This document shows positions 51,075 to 59,946 of a DNA stretch of 64,000 nt, one piece after another. A model generated the notes under the pieces. The model made no database searches. It was not told the origin of the DNA and worked only from the letters and a program-made list of their open reading frames with translations. A program made the position numbers and the translations under genes. How positions within the stretch are numbered: position 1 is the stretch's first letter; every line of letters starts with the position of its first letter. This DNA is from UBA4665 sp036388555. Its GTDB lineage: Bacteria; Patescibacteriota; Saccharimonadia; Saccharimonadales; UBA4665. The stretch is taken from NCBI GenBank assembly GCA_036388555.1, contig DASVRP010000001.1, positions 43,642-107,641 of the forward strand. The letters are read 5' to 3'.

Positions 51075-52416
51075 TCAAGCAACGTCGACCGGTATCCGCA
51101 GGTCACTCGTGATGACATCGGCGACGTCCCGCTCTATCTGAGATATGTTCGTCCTGATATCCCGGCGTAAATCGACCGTCCGGATCGACACTTCGCACTT
51201 CTTGCCGAGGGCGAACATCTGTTCGCGGATAGTCTGGCCGGAACGCAGCGGATAGAGCAGGGTGATACGCGGGCAGTTGTAGACACCGGCGTAGGCGTAC
51301 ATCTGGTAAAGATCCTTTTGGGAGACGCCCAGGTCGGACTCAGTGTCTTCATCGAGTATCTTATATTTGGTATCGATGATGTGCTGCGGGTGCTTGCTGC
51401 GGCCGTATGGGCTGAGCGCGATGTCGGGGATGGTGCGGTACGTCTTGTCGCGGATCTTGGTGCCGTCCAGGTCGTATTGGGCTTCGACAAGATGGCGGAT
51501 CGGGCCCTGGGTGTGCACCAGCACATCGGGAGCGGCGACGCGCTGCACGATGTGGGCGATGAAGTCCTCGAACAGCTTGTTCATGTCGATCAGGAAGGTG
51601 GATGTCTGGAAGTCCTGGCTCTGCATCTGCAGGCTGCCGCCTGCCAGGAAAAGCTTGGCAAGCTGGAGCGCCGGCGAGAACCGGGCATTGAGCCGGGACA
51701 GTACGATCCGGTCAGCATCAATGAGCCGAACCGGCCGGTCGTCGACGCCATCGAGAATCAGCCGGAGTTCGCTGAGCAGTTTCTTGTTGGCCGGACTCGT
51801 CGTCGTGGACAGCAATATCCGCGTCACATAAGCAAACACCCGGTTGAGCGGGTTGTCCGCCAGGAACTCATCGGTCCGCAGGTAGAATTTGTCCTGGGTG
51901 ACGCTGTTGATGAGGATGTGTTGGCCGAAGAGCAGCTTGCCACGGAGGAAGGCCAGGTTCTGCTCCTGCGAGACGTATTCGTGGTGCGTGCAGTGAACTC
52001 CGGATCTCGCTGAGCAGCGTGGAGCTGTAGAGATAAATGAGGATCTCGAAGAAATCGCCCTTGTATGTCCGCAGCGCCGTGGCGCTCGGGTGGACAGCCG
52101 GCAGTTGTTTGCAGTAGGCCAGCATGTAGAGCAGGTTCTGGATGCTGAGGTCACAAGCCGCATCGTCATTCCCGCGGGCCATCTTGGGCAGGACCTGAAT
52201 GGTGATGTTCTTATTGATCCGTACGACGCCGACAAACTGCTGGGCACGGACGCCTGTCACGGCCCCCTGCGACCAGATGGGCGTCAGGACGTCTCCCTTG
52301 ACGACGGATTTCATCTCGGCGCAGCGTGTCTCCAGGTCGCCAGCATCGCCGGCGTTCAGCGGCTGCGCGAAATCTGCCGTTCCGTATTCGTACAGGCTAA
52401 GCGGCGGTGTCGACAT
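51075..52416 (-). pseudogene. mcrC: McrC-like subunit of a McrBC restriction system, frameshifted
   Basis: McrC carries the PD-(D/E)xK nuclease of the modification-dependent McrBC enzyme. The first 145 codons read normally (GVVRINKNITIQVLPKMA, LLYMLAYCKQLP). After LLSEIRSSLHA the frame is lost; the next frame continues HEYVSQEQNLAFLRGKLLFGQHI through TIPDIALSPYG ... PQHIIDTKYKIL (nuclease D and DxK) to the end. GTGCGTGC at 51984-51991 is a 4-bp tandem repeat; removing one unit restores 'LHHEYV'. Its start overlaps the mcrB end by 20 nt. Confidence 0.85.
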
Positions 52417-54886
52417 CTGCGTACAACGCTTTCATGGCCTTGGTGAACGCATCTGTCGAGGCGTAGTTGTGGATGGTGCCAATGTTCGTCTCGGTGTAGT
52501 CGCGGTTGCCGCGGAACAGTGTCTTGACGTATTCCGGGAGGACGCCATCAATAAAACCGGTATTGTTCTTGTACTCGCCGAGCAGGACCCGCAGGCTGGT
52601 CCAGTCATTGTAGAAATATTCCTGGAGTAAGGGTATGACGCTTCCGTACCAGACGGCTTTGAGCTCGTCTATATCTTTTAGATCGATGAAGCTGCTGTGT
52701 CCGATCTGATGGTCCTGGTCGAGCATGATCTGGATCTTTTCATTGATCTGGACCAGCAGTTTGGCGGTATCAATGCCGTCGATGGTCGGCAGGTCCTTGT
52801 AGATGGGCATGACCGGCCGGAAGCTGAAGCGCCGCCGCAGGGCGATGTCGAGCAGGGCGATGCTGCGGTCGGCAGTGTTCATGGTGCCGATGACGTACAG
52901 GTTGCCAGGGATGCCGAACGTTGCATTGCTGTATGGCAGCGTGACCGTCATGGCGTTCTTGGCGTCGAGGCGCTTGTTGTCTTCGAGGAGCGTGATGAGC
53001 TCGCCGAAGATCTTGGCGATGTTGCCGCGGTTGATCTCGTCGATGATCAGCACGTAGTTGTTGCCGGGGTCGTCTTCGGCTTCTTTGCAGAGCTGTTTGA
53101 AGATGCCGCTGCGAATCTCGTAACGAATCGTCTGGCTTTCGTCCTCTAACTCGCCCTTTGCCAGGACGGGGCGGATGCCTTCGATGAATTCCTCATAAGA
53201 GTAGGATTGATGGAAGGTGATGGTCCGGCAGAACTTCTCAAGTCCGGACTTGGCGACGGGCTGGGCGTCCAGGGATATGCTGGACAGGGCTTCCTGCACG
53301 TAGGTGTGTCCGGCTTCGGTGAGTGTCCAGCTGCTGCCGCTGGACTTGGTGAAGATCGGCTCGCCGTCGAATTTGTTGGCCATGTTACTGGAGTGGTCAT
53401 CAGACCGCGCCTGCAAGGTAGACCATAGTGTCGGTGTAATGCTGGTCGTCCGCTGTTTGACGTATGTCGTGTATGCTTTGAGGACTATGTGGTCACGAAG
53501 GTCATTAACCCTTAGTGGTCTGCCAGCTTCCGCCAGGGCCAGGGCGATCACCTGCCACCATGTCAGGTCCTGCAACCGCTCTGCAAGTACTTCCTCGGCA
53601 GTTTTTTCGGGAGCAATCTGCCCGGCCAGCAGCTCGGGAGCGTACTTGGTCATGACACTGTACGTCTTGCCGGTGCCGGGCGGGCCGTAGAAGATGGTGT
53701 TAAGTGGTAGGGACGGCTTGTTGGGTTTGGCGGTGCTGACGGTGTTCACGGTGGCGGGCTCCTGTACTTTAGGCGGATTAGCTTGGCGGTGCTCCAGAAT
53801 GGCTTTGGCTTGCTCCTTATATTCATTGAGAATGGCGCGGACGTCGGCGACCAGGGAATCGGGGAGGTTGTCGGGGTCGTACACCGCGTAGACGCTGGCA
53901 GTGCCGAAGTGGGGAGCTTTTTGGCCGTGTGTAGCAAAGTACTCATCGATTGTCTGCTTGTCTTCGATGCCGGACCACGTATGCGCCGGATCGTCGTTGT
54001 GGCTGTGGTCGTAAGCAAGTATCAGCGTGCCCAGCTCTTTGTAGTACAAGAAGGTAGGCGAGAATCCCAGGTTAAAGGTGTCGAATGTCAGCCATGGTAC
54101 CTGGTACAGCGAACCCTGACCGAACCGCGCGCTGACGTCGCAGTTATAATATTGTTGCTTGTACTGTTTGTAGCTCTGGTCGTCGGTCTGAGCCTGCTTG
54201 ACGAACTGTTTGGTGACGCCAAGGATGCGCGTCTCATTCCAACGGTAATACAGATGGAACAGGAAGTCCTGGCCGACGATGGCAGGGTAGTGCAGGAAGT
54301 CTTCCGGGATGCCGGCAGCCCGCAGCGGATCCGATATGGCGCTGCCTATGAACTGGACGACTTCGCGGTAGACCCGGTACACATCCGGGCCCGATCCAGG
54401 GATCAATTCGTAGCCAAGGTCCTGGTTGAGTCCGTAGGCCAGCTCGCCGCGGAAGAGCGGGTTGTAGACGGGGTCCCAGCCGGCGGCGATGTAGCTGAGC
54501 CCCGGATTGCCGAGGGCGCGGTGATTATGCGAATACAAGCTGTAATTCGCGCTGGCAGAGGCATGGTCATCTGTCCAGATGCCCTGGATAGTGTCGACGA
54601 CGGCTTGCTTGCTCGATGTCAGCCCGACTTTGAGATCCGTCAGGAAGGAGTAATGGACGAATGGACCCTGTGCCGGCATCGACGTGTCATAGGCGGTAAT
54701 GATGTGATCAATGTTGTCCAAGGTCGCGGACTTATAGACCCGCAGCTGGGCGGAGAGATCGCGAAGTATATCCCATTTATATCCCTCGCCCCACTCCGGC
54801 CGGGTACGCCAGGCTAGATACTGGTCAAGCTTCGTCGCGAGAAAGGCTTGGATGGCGTCTGAGTCTTCGGTCTTTGGGTCTGGCAT
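52397..54886 (-). CDS. mcrB: McrB-like AAA+ GTPase/ATPase of McrBC system
   Basis: Motor subunit that moves DNA to the McrC nuclease. 829 residues: N-terminal recognition part, a DUF3578 (MrcB_N) segment at about 240-365 (ARFGQGSLYQVPWLTFD ... LILAYDHSHN), Walker A GPPGTGKTY at 401-409, Walker B YVLIIDEINRGNIAKIFGEL at 611-630, and the sensor GTMNTADRSIALLDIALRRRF. A winged-helix-like insert of about 115 residues (430-545; LTWWQVIALALAEAGRPLRVNDLRDHI) lies between Walker A and FHQSYSYEEFIEGI. ATG at 54886, TATACT box 5 nt upstream. The partner mcrC is broken. Confidence 0.92.
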   Translation of the reverse strand: MPDPKTEDSDAIQAFLATKLDQYLAWRTRPEWGEGYKWDILRDLSAQLRVYKSATLDNIDHIITAYDTSMPAQGPFVHYSFLTDLKVGLTSSKQAVVDTIQGIWTDDHASASANYSLYSHNHRALGNPGLSYIAAGWDPVYNPLFRGELAYGLNQDLGYELIPGSGPDVYRVYREVVQFIGSAISDPLRAAGIPEDFLHYPAIVGQDFLFHLYYRWNETRILGVTKQFVKQAQTDDQSYKQYKQQYYNCDVSARFGQGSLYQVPWLTFDTFNLGFSPTFLYYKELGTLILAYDHSHNDDPAHTWSGIEDKQTIDEYFATHGQKAPHFGTASVYAVYDPDNLPDSLVADVRAILNEYKEQAKAILEHRQANPPKVQEPATVNTVSTAKPNKPSLPLNTIFYGPPGTGKTYSVMTKYAPELLAGQIAPEKTAEEVLAERLQDLTWWQVIALALAEAGRPLRVNDLRDHIVLKAYTTYVKQRTTSITPTLWSTLQARSDDHSSNMANKFDGEPIFTKSSGSSWTLTEAGHTYVQEALSSISLDAQPVAKSGLEKFCRTITFHQSYSYEEFIEGIRPVLAKGELEDESQTIRYEIRSGIFKQLCKEAEDDPGNNYVLIIDEINRGNIAKIFGELITLLEDNKRLDAKNAMTVTLPYSNATFGIPGNLYVIGTMNTADRSIALLDIALRRRFSFRPVMPIYKDLPTIDGIDTAKLLVQINEKIQIMLDQDHQIGHSSFIDLKDIDELKAVWYGSVIPLLQEYFYNDWTSLRVLLGEYKNNTGFIDGVLPEYVKTLFRGNRDYTETNIGTIHNYASTDAFTKAMKALYADVDTAA

Positions 54887-55056
54887 AGTTAAGTATAAGT
54901 ATACATGGGAAATGCTTGAGGTTATATCGATGCGACCGTAAAGCATAAAAAAGCGTGAATATGTCGCGAAAACACACAAAATTAACGATAAAACCGCAAA
55001 AAAGCGTTAATACAGTAGGGCTCGAAACGTGTTTGCGTGTGTGCCGAGGGTCGGGA

Positions 55057-55296
55057 TCAACCCAGGATACTGGCGGCCACGATAATACTGACGGCGATGA
55101 AAAGTCCTGCCAGCATGATGCCGAAAGCCGTATTATGGTCGTGGATAAGTTCTTTGCGCAGGTCGAGCTTGAAGAAGTAATTACAAAAGGCGATGCAGAA
55201 AAGCATGATAGACACGCCAATGAAAGTGTAGGCTGCGATCCAGCCGAACAGGGCGAGCTGGTCAATAACTGGTAGGGAAGCGGCGAGATATGTCAT
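55057..55296 (-). CDS. DUF350 (YjfL-like) membrane protein
   Basis: 79 residues, two membrane helices: LFGWIAAYTFIGVSIMLFCIAF and NTAFGIMLAGLFIAVSIIVAAS, with the family's ELIHDHN(T)A segment between. In Escherichia coli the relative yjfL is followed by yjfM and yjfC, the same three families as here, though this copy is divergent. Overlapping divergent -10 boxes lie at 55307-55314. Confidence 0.82.
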   Translation of the reverse strand: MTYLAASLPVIDQLALFGWIAAYTFIGVSIMLFCIAFCNYFFKLDLRKELIHDHNTAFGIMLAGLFIAVSIIVAASILG

Positions 55297-55316
55297 AATA
55301 ATTTCCAGTATACACT

Positions 55317-55814
55317 ATGCCGAATTCATACCGTACACCATACGACGATAAACCCTATCAGCCGGACAACTCGCGAAGGCGCTATGCCACGGCAGCGGTC
55401 GTGTTGAGCGGAGTGCTCGTAGGAGGGTCGGCGATATCATCATATGCCTCGAACCATCAGACTAATTACGGCCGTCCCTTTACGTACAACGGACAGCAGT
55501 ATTACGTCCCGAACGACAGTCGGCGGGCAGTCTATCCGAGCCAAGAGGCCTGCTACCAGGATGTGCCATGGGACCGCCAGGCAGAGTGTGAGCCGACGTC
55601 GAACTATGCTGGCAGCGGAGGCAGTGGGGGCGGTTTTAGCGGCGGCTCGTGGTATGGACCCGTCTATAATCCACGTGACAGCTATCAGCCGAGTGGCCGG
55701 TACCCGACGGAAACCGCCGATATCAACAACATGGGAAAGCGATTGCCAAAAGGAGCCAATCCCGACGGGTTCGGAGCCAACGGCAAAGCTTTTACCGGAT
55801 CGAAAGGCGGCTAA
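55317..55814 (+). CDS. DUF1190 (YjfM/YgiB-like) protein
   Basis: 165 residues with a signal-anchor (ATAAVVLSGVLVGGSAISS), QYYVPNDSRRAVYPSQEACYQDVPWDRQAECEPT (the paired-Cys DUF1190 motif), a Gly/Ser-rich part and a C-terminal region. Three nt before the glutathionylspermidine-synthase-like gene. Known to be conserved next to that family; the role is unclear. Confidence 0.8.
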   Translation: MPNSYRTPYDDKPYQPDNSRRRYATAAVVLSGVLVGGSAISSYASNHQTNYGRPFTYNGQQYYVPNDSRRAVYPSQEACYQDVPWDRQAECEPTSNYAGSGGSGGGFSGGSWYGPVYNPRDSYQPSGRYPTETADINNMGKRLPKGANPDGFGANGKAFTGSKGG

Positions 55815-55817
55815 ATC

Positions 55818-57067
55818 ATGCGCCGCGTCCCAATGACGGTCCGTCCCGACTGGAAAGCTAAATGCGAGGAAGTCGGCTTCAGCTTCCACAGTCTACCATC
55901 AGAAAATAATGAGCCATATTGGCGCGAATCAGTAGCCTATGAATTGACGCTGGCCGAGGTCGAACAGCTGGAACACGAGACCCGTGAGCTGTTCGACCGC
56001 TGCATGGACGCGATCGATTTCATCATCGAACACGACCGCTATGAAGAATTTATGATCCCTAAGTCTTTCTGGCCGGCGATCATAGCCTCATGGGACCGCG
56101 ACGACCCGAGACAGTATTCGGACGGTTCGACCTCTGCTGGGATCCGGACGGTCCGAGCAAGCTGTATGAATTCAACGCCGACACGCCGACGTCGCTCATC
56201 GAATCGGCGGTCGTGCAGTGGTTCTGGCTACAGGATACGTTTGGCCATGGTAAATATGGCGCAGGCGACGACGGCTCAGGCGGAGGTGACACAAAGAACG
56301 TCGGTGCCGGCAAGGACCAGTTCAACGCGCTGCACGAGCTGCTCATCGAGCAGTGGCGGTACATCCGGACTGAGCGCTGGAAACTGCCGGAGGGTGCGCC
56401 GCTGTACGTCGCCTCGCTGCACGATAGTGGCGACGGCGAGCTTATCACCGAGGATTATGACAATGTGGCCTACATGGCCGAGACTATCCAGGCCGCCGGC
56501 TTTGAGCCACGCCAGATATTCATCGAGAGCATCCGCTGGGACGTCGAAAACAAGACGTTCATGGACCTGGAGGACCGGCCGATCCGCCATATATACAAGC
56601 TGTATCCATGGGAATGGATGGTTCACGAGAAATTCGCCGATCAACTGCTGGCCGCCGAACAGCGCACCCAATGGGTCGAGCCACTCTGGAAACTACTGCT
56701 GAGCAACAAGCAGCTGCTGGTCGTACTGTGGGAGATGTTCCCGGGCCACCCGAATCTGCTGCCGGCCTTTAACAGCAACGTGATGTTCAAAGGGCAAAAG
56801 CATGTCCGCAAGCCGAAGCTCGGCCGCGAAGGTGCAAATGTCCAGATCCTCGACGAGCGCGGCGGCGTCATCGAACGCATGGAAGGCGGTTATGGCGATG
56901 AGGGTTACGTCTGGCAACAGTACAAAGCCCTGCCATCATTCGACGGCTGGAACGCCGTGGTCGGCAGCTGGATCGTCGGCGAGACCCCGGCCGGGGTTGA
57001 TTTCCGGGAAACTTCTACGAAGATAACGGGGGATATGGCTTTTATAGTGCCGCATTATATTAATTGA
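55818..57067 (+). pseudogene. glutathionylspermidine synthase-like ATP-grasp protein (YjfC/YgiC), frameshifted
   Basis: The first 95 codons begin MRRVPMTVRPDWKAKCEEVGFSFH and reach IIASWDRDDP. The next frame then carries the rest: TVFGRFDLCWDPDGPSKLYEFNADTPTSLIESAV ... HDSGDGELITEDYDNVAYMA ... MEGGYGDEGYVWQQYKALP ... VVGSWIVGETPAGVDFRE, the ATP-grasp core. One missing C at the CCC run 56105-56107 would join 'DDPETVFGRF'. The family ligates amines to peptides; the substrate in these relatives is not known. Probably a working gene with a sequence error. Confidence 0.88.
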
Positions 57068-57070
57068 TGG

Positions 57071-57076
57071 TATAGT
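57071..57076 (+). promoter_or_regulatory. -10 box of leaderless gene
   Basis: TATAGT, 6 nt, ATG at 57083. Confidence 0.6.
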
Positions 57077-57082
57077 ATCGAA

Positions 57083-57844
57083 ATGCGAAATATCAAAGTC
57101 TGGGGTGGGACACATCCAGATGAACTCTTGCCATTGGCGCTTGCGCATTCGCTGATGGATGATCCAATTCCTGGAGTCGAGTCTGGTATTGTGAATGTTT
57201 TTGCCGAACAGCAAGGCAAGCGGTTCATAGACGTCAATATGAATAATGGGTATCCCGGCGATAGCCGATCAGACTTATATGAAGAGCGCCGGGCGGTTGA
57301 AGTCTTACAAGACTGTCAGCGACCAGACCAGCCATACGATGCCATTTTTGATATGCATGCCATCAATGGAATCGGCGAGGATGCCGCCTTCATTGGTAGC
57401 AAGGGTGTTAGTCCTGAAGTGCTTGGTTTTTTGAAGCAGCTTGGAATTGTCAAAGTCCTCCTCACTGATTTCAATAATATGCTTGAGCACACCCATAACG
57501 CGGTAGGTACAGAATCGGTGCGTGGCGGTATGCGTTCGGATGTTGGCTATTGGCGCGATGCGTTCAGCAGTCTGGTGAACAAATCGGATTTTTCAACCGC
57601 AGATCCTCGTGATTTCAACTGGTTCCGTTATACCGATGGGCTGCATATCAGCCAGGCAGATCCGCAGTCGATAACAGCAGATACAGATCCGGGCGCCCGA
57701 GTGCCGGCGTTCATAGAAAAAATGCTCGGCCATACCGAACCACAATACTGGTTCGGGCGACATTTGCAGCCGAATGAGGCTGGATATTGGGCTGAGTTGT
57801 GCACGCCGGTGGCAGTACCGGATATGTCGGGGTGGCCATTGTAA
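57083..57844 (+). CDS. AstE/AspA-type zinc deacylase
   Basis: 253 residues of the succinylglutamate desuccinylase/aspartoacylase family (M14-like). VWGGTHPDELLPLALAH holds the zinc ligands HxxE; KRFIDVNMNNGYPGD is the DxNR-like segment and YDAIFDMHAINGIG supplies the third His. Deacylates an N-acyl amino acid, actual substrate unknown. Leaderless and 15 nt after the ATP-grasp gene. Confidence 0.87.
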   Translation: MRNIKVWGGTHPDELLPLALAHSLMDDPIPGVESGIVNVFAEQQGKRFIDVNMNNGYPGDSRSDLYEERRAVEVLQDCQRPDQPYDAIFDMHAINGIGEDAAFIGSKGVSPEVLGFLKQLGIVKVLLTDFNNMLEHTHNAVGTESVRGGMRSDVGYWRDAFSSLVNKSDFSTADPRDFNWFRYTDGLHISQADPQSITADTDPGARVPAFIEKMLGHTEPQYWFGRHLQPNEAGYWAELCTPVAVPDMSGWPL

Positions 57845-57856
57845 GTTGCTCTAGTA

Positions 57857-58516
57857 TCATGTAGACACTGCTTGATCAAAAAGGTGGACGTGCGGAGCCG
57901 CTAGGAATATTGGGAAGGCGGCGCCGGAGAAATGATGGTCGGCACCGTCGACAATGAGCATCTTTATCTTATCTGGTGCTTTACTTGACGAAAGTACATG
58001 GGCGTTACCGAAGGACGGGTCCTTGGAGCCAAACAGGATGGTGACCGTATCGCCACCGAATGCTTCCAGTCCTGTTTGGATCAGGTCCAATCCGAGCTTC
58101 GTCGCCGGATTCATGAGCAGCAGACGCGTGATATATGGATACTCCCACGCGATCTGTCCTGCCACGGATGCACCAGCTGAATGTGCCATGATGCGCAGCT
58201 CATACTCGTCGGATCCGCAGATCGCTACGGCATGCTCCTCGATGTAAGCCAGCGCCCGCCGCAGATTACTCTCAAAGTGGAAGGAGCTGATGAACGGATT
58301 AGACATGCGTACGACGGCCGCTCCATGCTGCTCCTGGACGCTCTCAGCGATGTGGACGTATTTGTCCTGGTAGCCGTCGACTGAACCGTCTAATCCCGGA
58401 ACCGTCAGTAAAATGACCTGGTTGTCCGCCGGGTGGATGGCGATATCAAGGGTGCAGTCGACGGTGACGCCACCGTGGGAAGCCTGCCATTCGAGTTTGT
58501 GGTAGTCTGCGGTCAT
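57857..58516 (-). CDS. alpha/beta hydrolase
   Basis: 219 residues from MTADYHKLEWQASHGGVT. Nucleophile elbow RIMAHSAGASVAGQI (Ser), strand VTILFGSKDPSF with the probable acid Asp, and VDGADHHFSG (His). Resembles small lipase/esterase-like hydrolases (DUF1749-type). The ATG at 58516 directly follows the stop of the restriction endonuclease gene, so co-transcription is likely. Confidence 0.83.
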   Translation of the reverse strand: MTADYHKLEWQASHGGVTVDCTLDIAIHPADNQVILLTVPGLDGSVDGYQDKYVHIAESVQEQHGAAVVRMSNPFISSFHFESNLRRALAYIEEHAVAICGSDEYELRIMAHSAGASVAGQIAWEYPYITRLLLMNPATKLGLDLIQTGLEAFGGDTVTILFGSKDPSFGNAHVLSSSKAPDKIKMLIVDGADHHFSGAAFPIFLAAPHVHLFDQAVST

Positions 58517-58523
58517 TCGCAGA

Positions 58524-59873
58524 CTATTGTGCTGTAGCAATCTTAGATATGTATGATGCGTTCAACCAGAAGCATTTCTTTGTTATGGTCTGTCCGTACG
58601 GAGTGGTTTCGGTATCATCTCTATCTCTTGCTTTCGGACGGACATGCGATACGCTGCTGAAATCGCTGAGCGGTAGTTTGTCTGCTTGAATTGCTATTAT
58701 ACGACGCTTAGTCTCTTCCCATACGCGCTTAGCTTCCTGTCTATCTTCCCAGGGCATATTCCACAATCGACCGTGGCTGAATCTGAGTTTATTTTCAGCA
58801 TCATAACGGAATACCATAAGTAGATATTTTCTTTCTTCCAATTCCTTATTGAACTTTGATTCTTCCCATGTCTGATTTACTAACTCAGCAGATTTGAAGG
58901 CCGCGAATGACATGCTTTCCTTCGGCGTACCTGAAGCACTGAGCCGTATCGTTTTTATCGTAACTTCTGCTTTTTCAAGTTCTCGGATATTTTCAGTCTT
59001 AACTCCTAGCATACGGCTCGATAGTAGACGAAGTAAATGCTTGGGTTCTTGGCCACGGTCAAAGCTAAGTTGCTCAATTATGTCTGCAACTTCCACCCCT
59101 TCATATCGCCTAAGCCTGGCAGCGATTACGTCCTCAATCGGCTGGGAAGCGGAAGTGGCACCATAGAGGGATTCTGGAACTACCCGGTTCCCTCGGGCTT
59201 TGATCATAATTGTCATATACGTCTGTTTAAGACAGAAAGCTCTTGATAGACACAGGACATCAGAGTTTGGCTGTTTCCGATGGGGAATCTTGTCGTTACC
59301 CTTTCGACAAGCACCGAGATACATCGTATCTCCTTCCGAAAGCTGGTGTGCCATGCCGGATTTGATCTTATTTACAATGAAGCACCAATCATTCTTAATG
59401 ATTTCTAAATCCTCTGCAGGAAATTGCCATAAGAACGGTGCCATGACGAATTTACGGGATGCTATAGGTGTATCCTTCTCGAAGAGATAAAAGACCATCA
59501 GCATCAACCTGCATTTTTCCATGACAGTACAGCTATCCCATATCTCTTCGACGACATCCATATAATCTATCATCGTCAGTGAGAGGCGTTCCTTTGCTAC
59601 GTACACGGTCTCGCCAGTCTGTCTTATGACGCGTATGTTCACACCGGTCGTCTTCAATTCGACTCCTGCATCTGGGAAATCAGGTGCATGGTCGTTTCCT
59701 GGATTGATGCCAAAGAACTCTGTCTCCACGAGCTTACCAAGACTGCCCTTAGTGAGGTTGTTCGCGATGACGACTTCATCGGGTGTCATGAAATCAGATA
59801 AAGTTTTACCTATTAATTTCTGAGAGAACGATAAGATGGATTGCGGGTCAGATTTATCATAAGTTGTGTCCAT
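58524..59873 (-). CDS. Sau3AI/MutH-like restriction endonuclease
   Basis: 449 residues. The MutH-type nuclease core is in the N-terminal half: KLVETEFFG with Glu50, then DHAPDFPDAGVELKTTG giving Asp65, Glu72 and Lys74 (D-x6-E-x-K). A second, degenerate copy in the C-terminal half (LSASGTPKESMSFAAFK ... YLLMVFRYDAE) fits the two-domain layout of Sau3AI, which cuts GATC. Cleavage specificity here is inferred. Transcribed away from the C5 methyltransferase across a 73-bp gap. Confidence 0.88.
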   Translation of the reverse strand: MDTTYDKSDPQSILSFSQKLIGKTLSDFMTPDEVVIANNLTKGSLGKLVETEFFGINPGNDHAPDFPDAGVELKTTGVNIRVIRQTGETVYVAKERLSLTMIDYMDVVEEIWDSCTVMEKCRLMLMVFYLFEKDTPIASRKFVMAPFLWQFPAEDLEIIKNDWCFIVNKIKSGMAHQLSEGDTMYLGACRKGNDKIPHRKQPNSDVLCLSRAFCLKQTYMTIMIKARGNRVVPESLYGATSASQPIEDVIAARLRRYEGVEVADIIEQLSFDRGQEPKHLLRLLSSRMLGVKTENIRELEKAEVTIKTIRLSASGTPKESMSFAAFKSAELVNQTWEESKFNKELEERKYLLMVFRYDAENKLRFSHGRLWNMPWEDRQEAKRVWEETKRRIIAIQADKLPLSDFSSVSHVRPKARDRDDTETTPYGQTITKKCFWLNASYISKIATAQ

Positions 59874-59934
59874 GCTGGAATTATACAGCGATAACTGTCG
59901 TAAAAAAGAATTTGATCAATGGTCGATATATTGA

Positions 59935-59940
59935 TATTCT
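59935..59940 (+). promoter_or_regulatory. extended -10 of methyltransferase gene
   Basis: TGA-TATTCT, 6 nt, ATG at 59947; leaderless. Confidence 0.55.
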
Positions 59941-59946
59941 GAATAT

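Noticed and set aside
53783..54817. 344-codon frame opposite mcrB
   Set aside because: Antisense shadow of a well-supported gene; Val/Asp-rich, no ribosome site.
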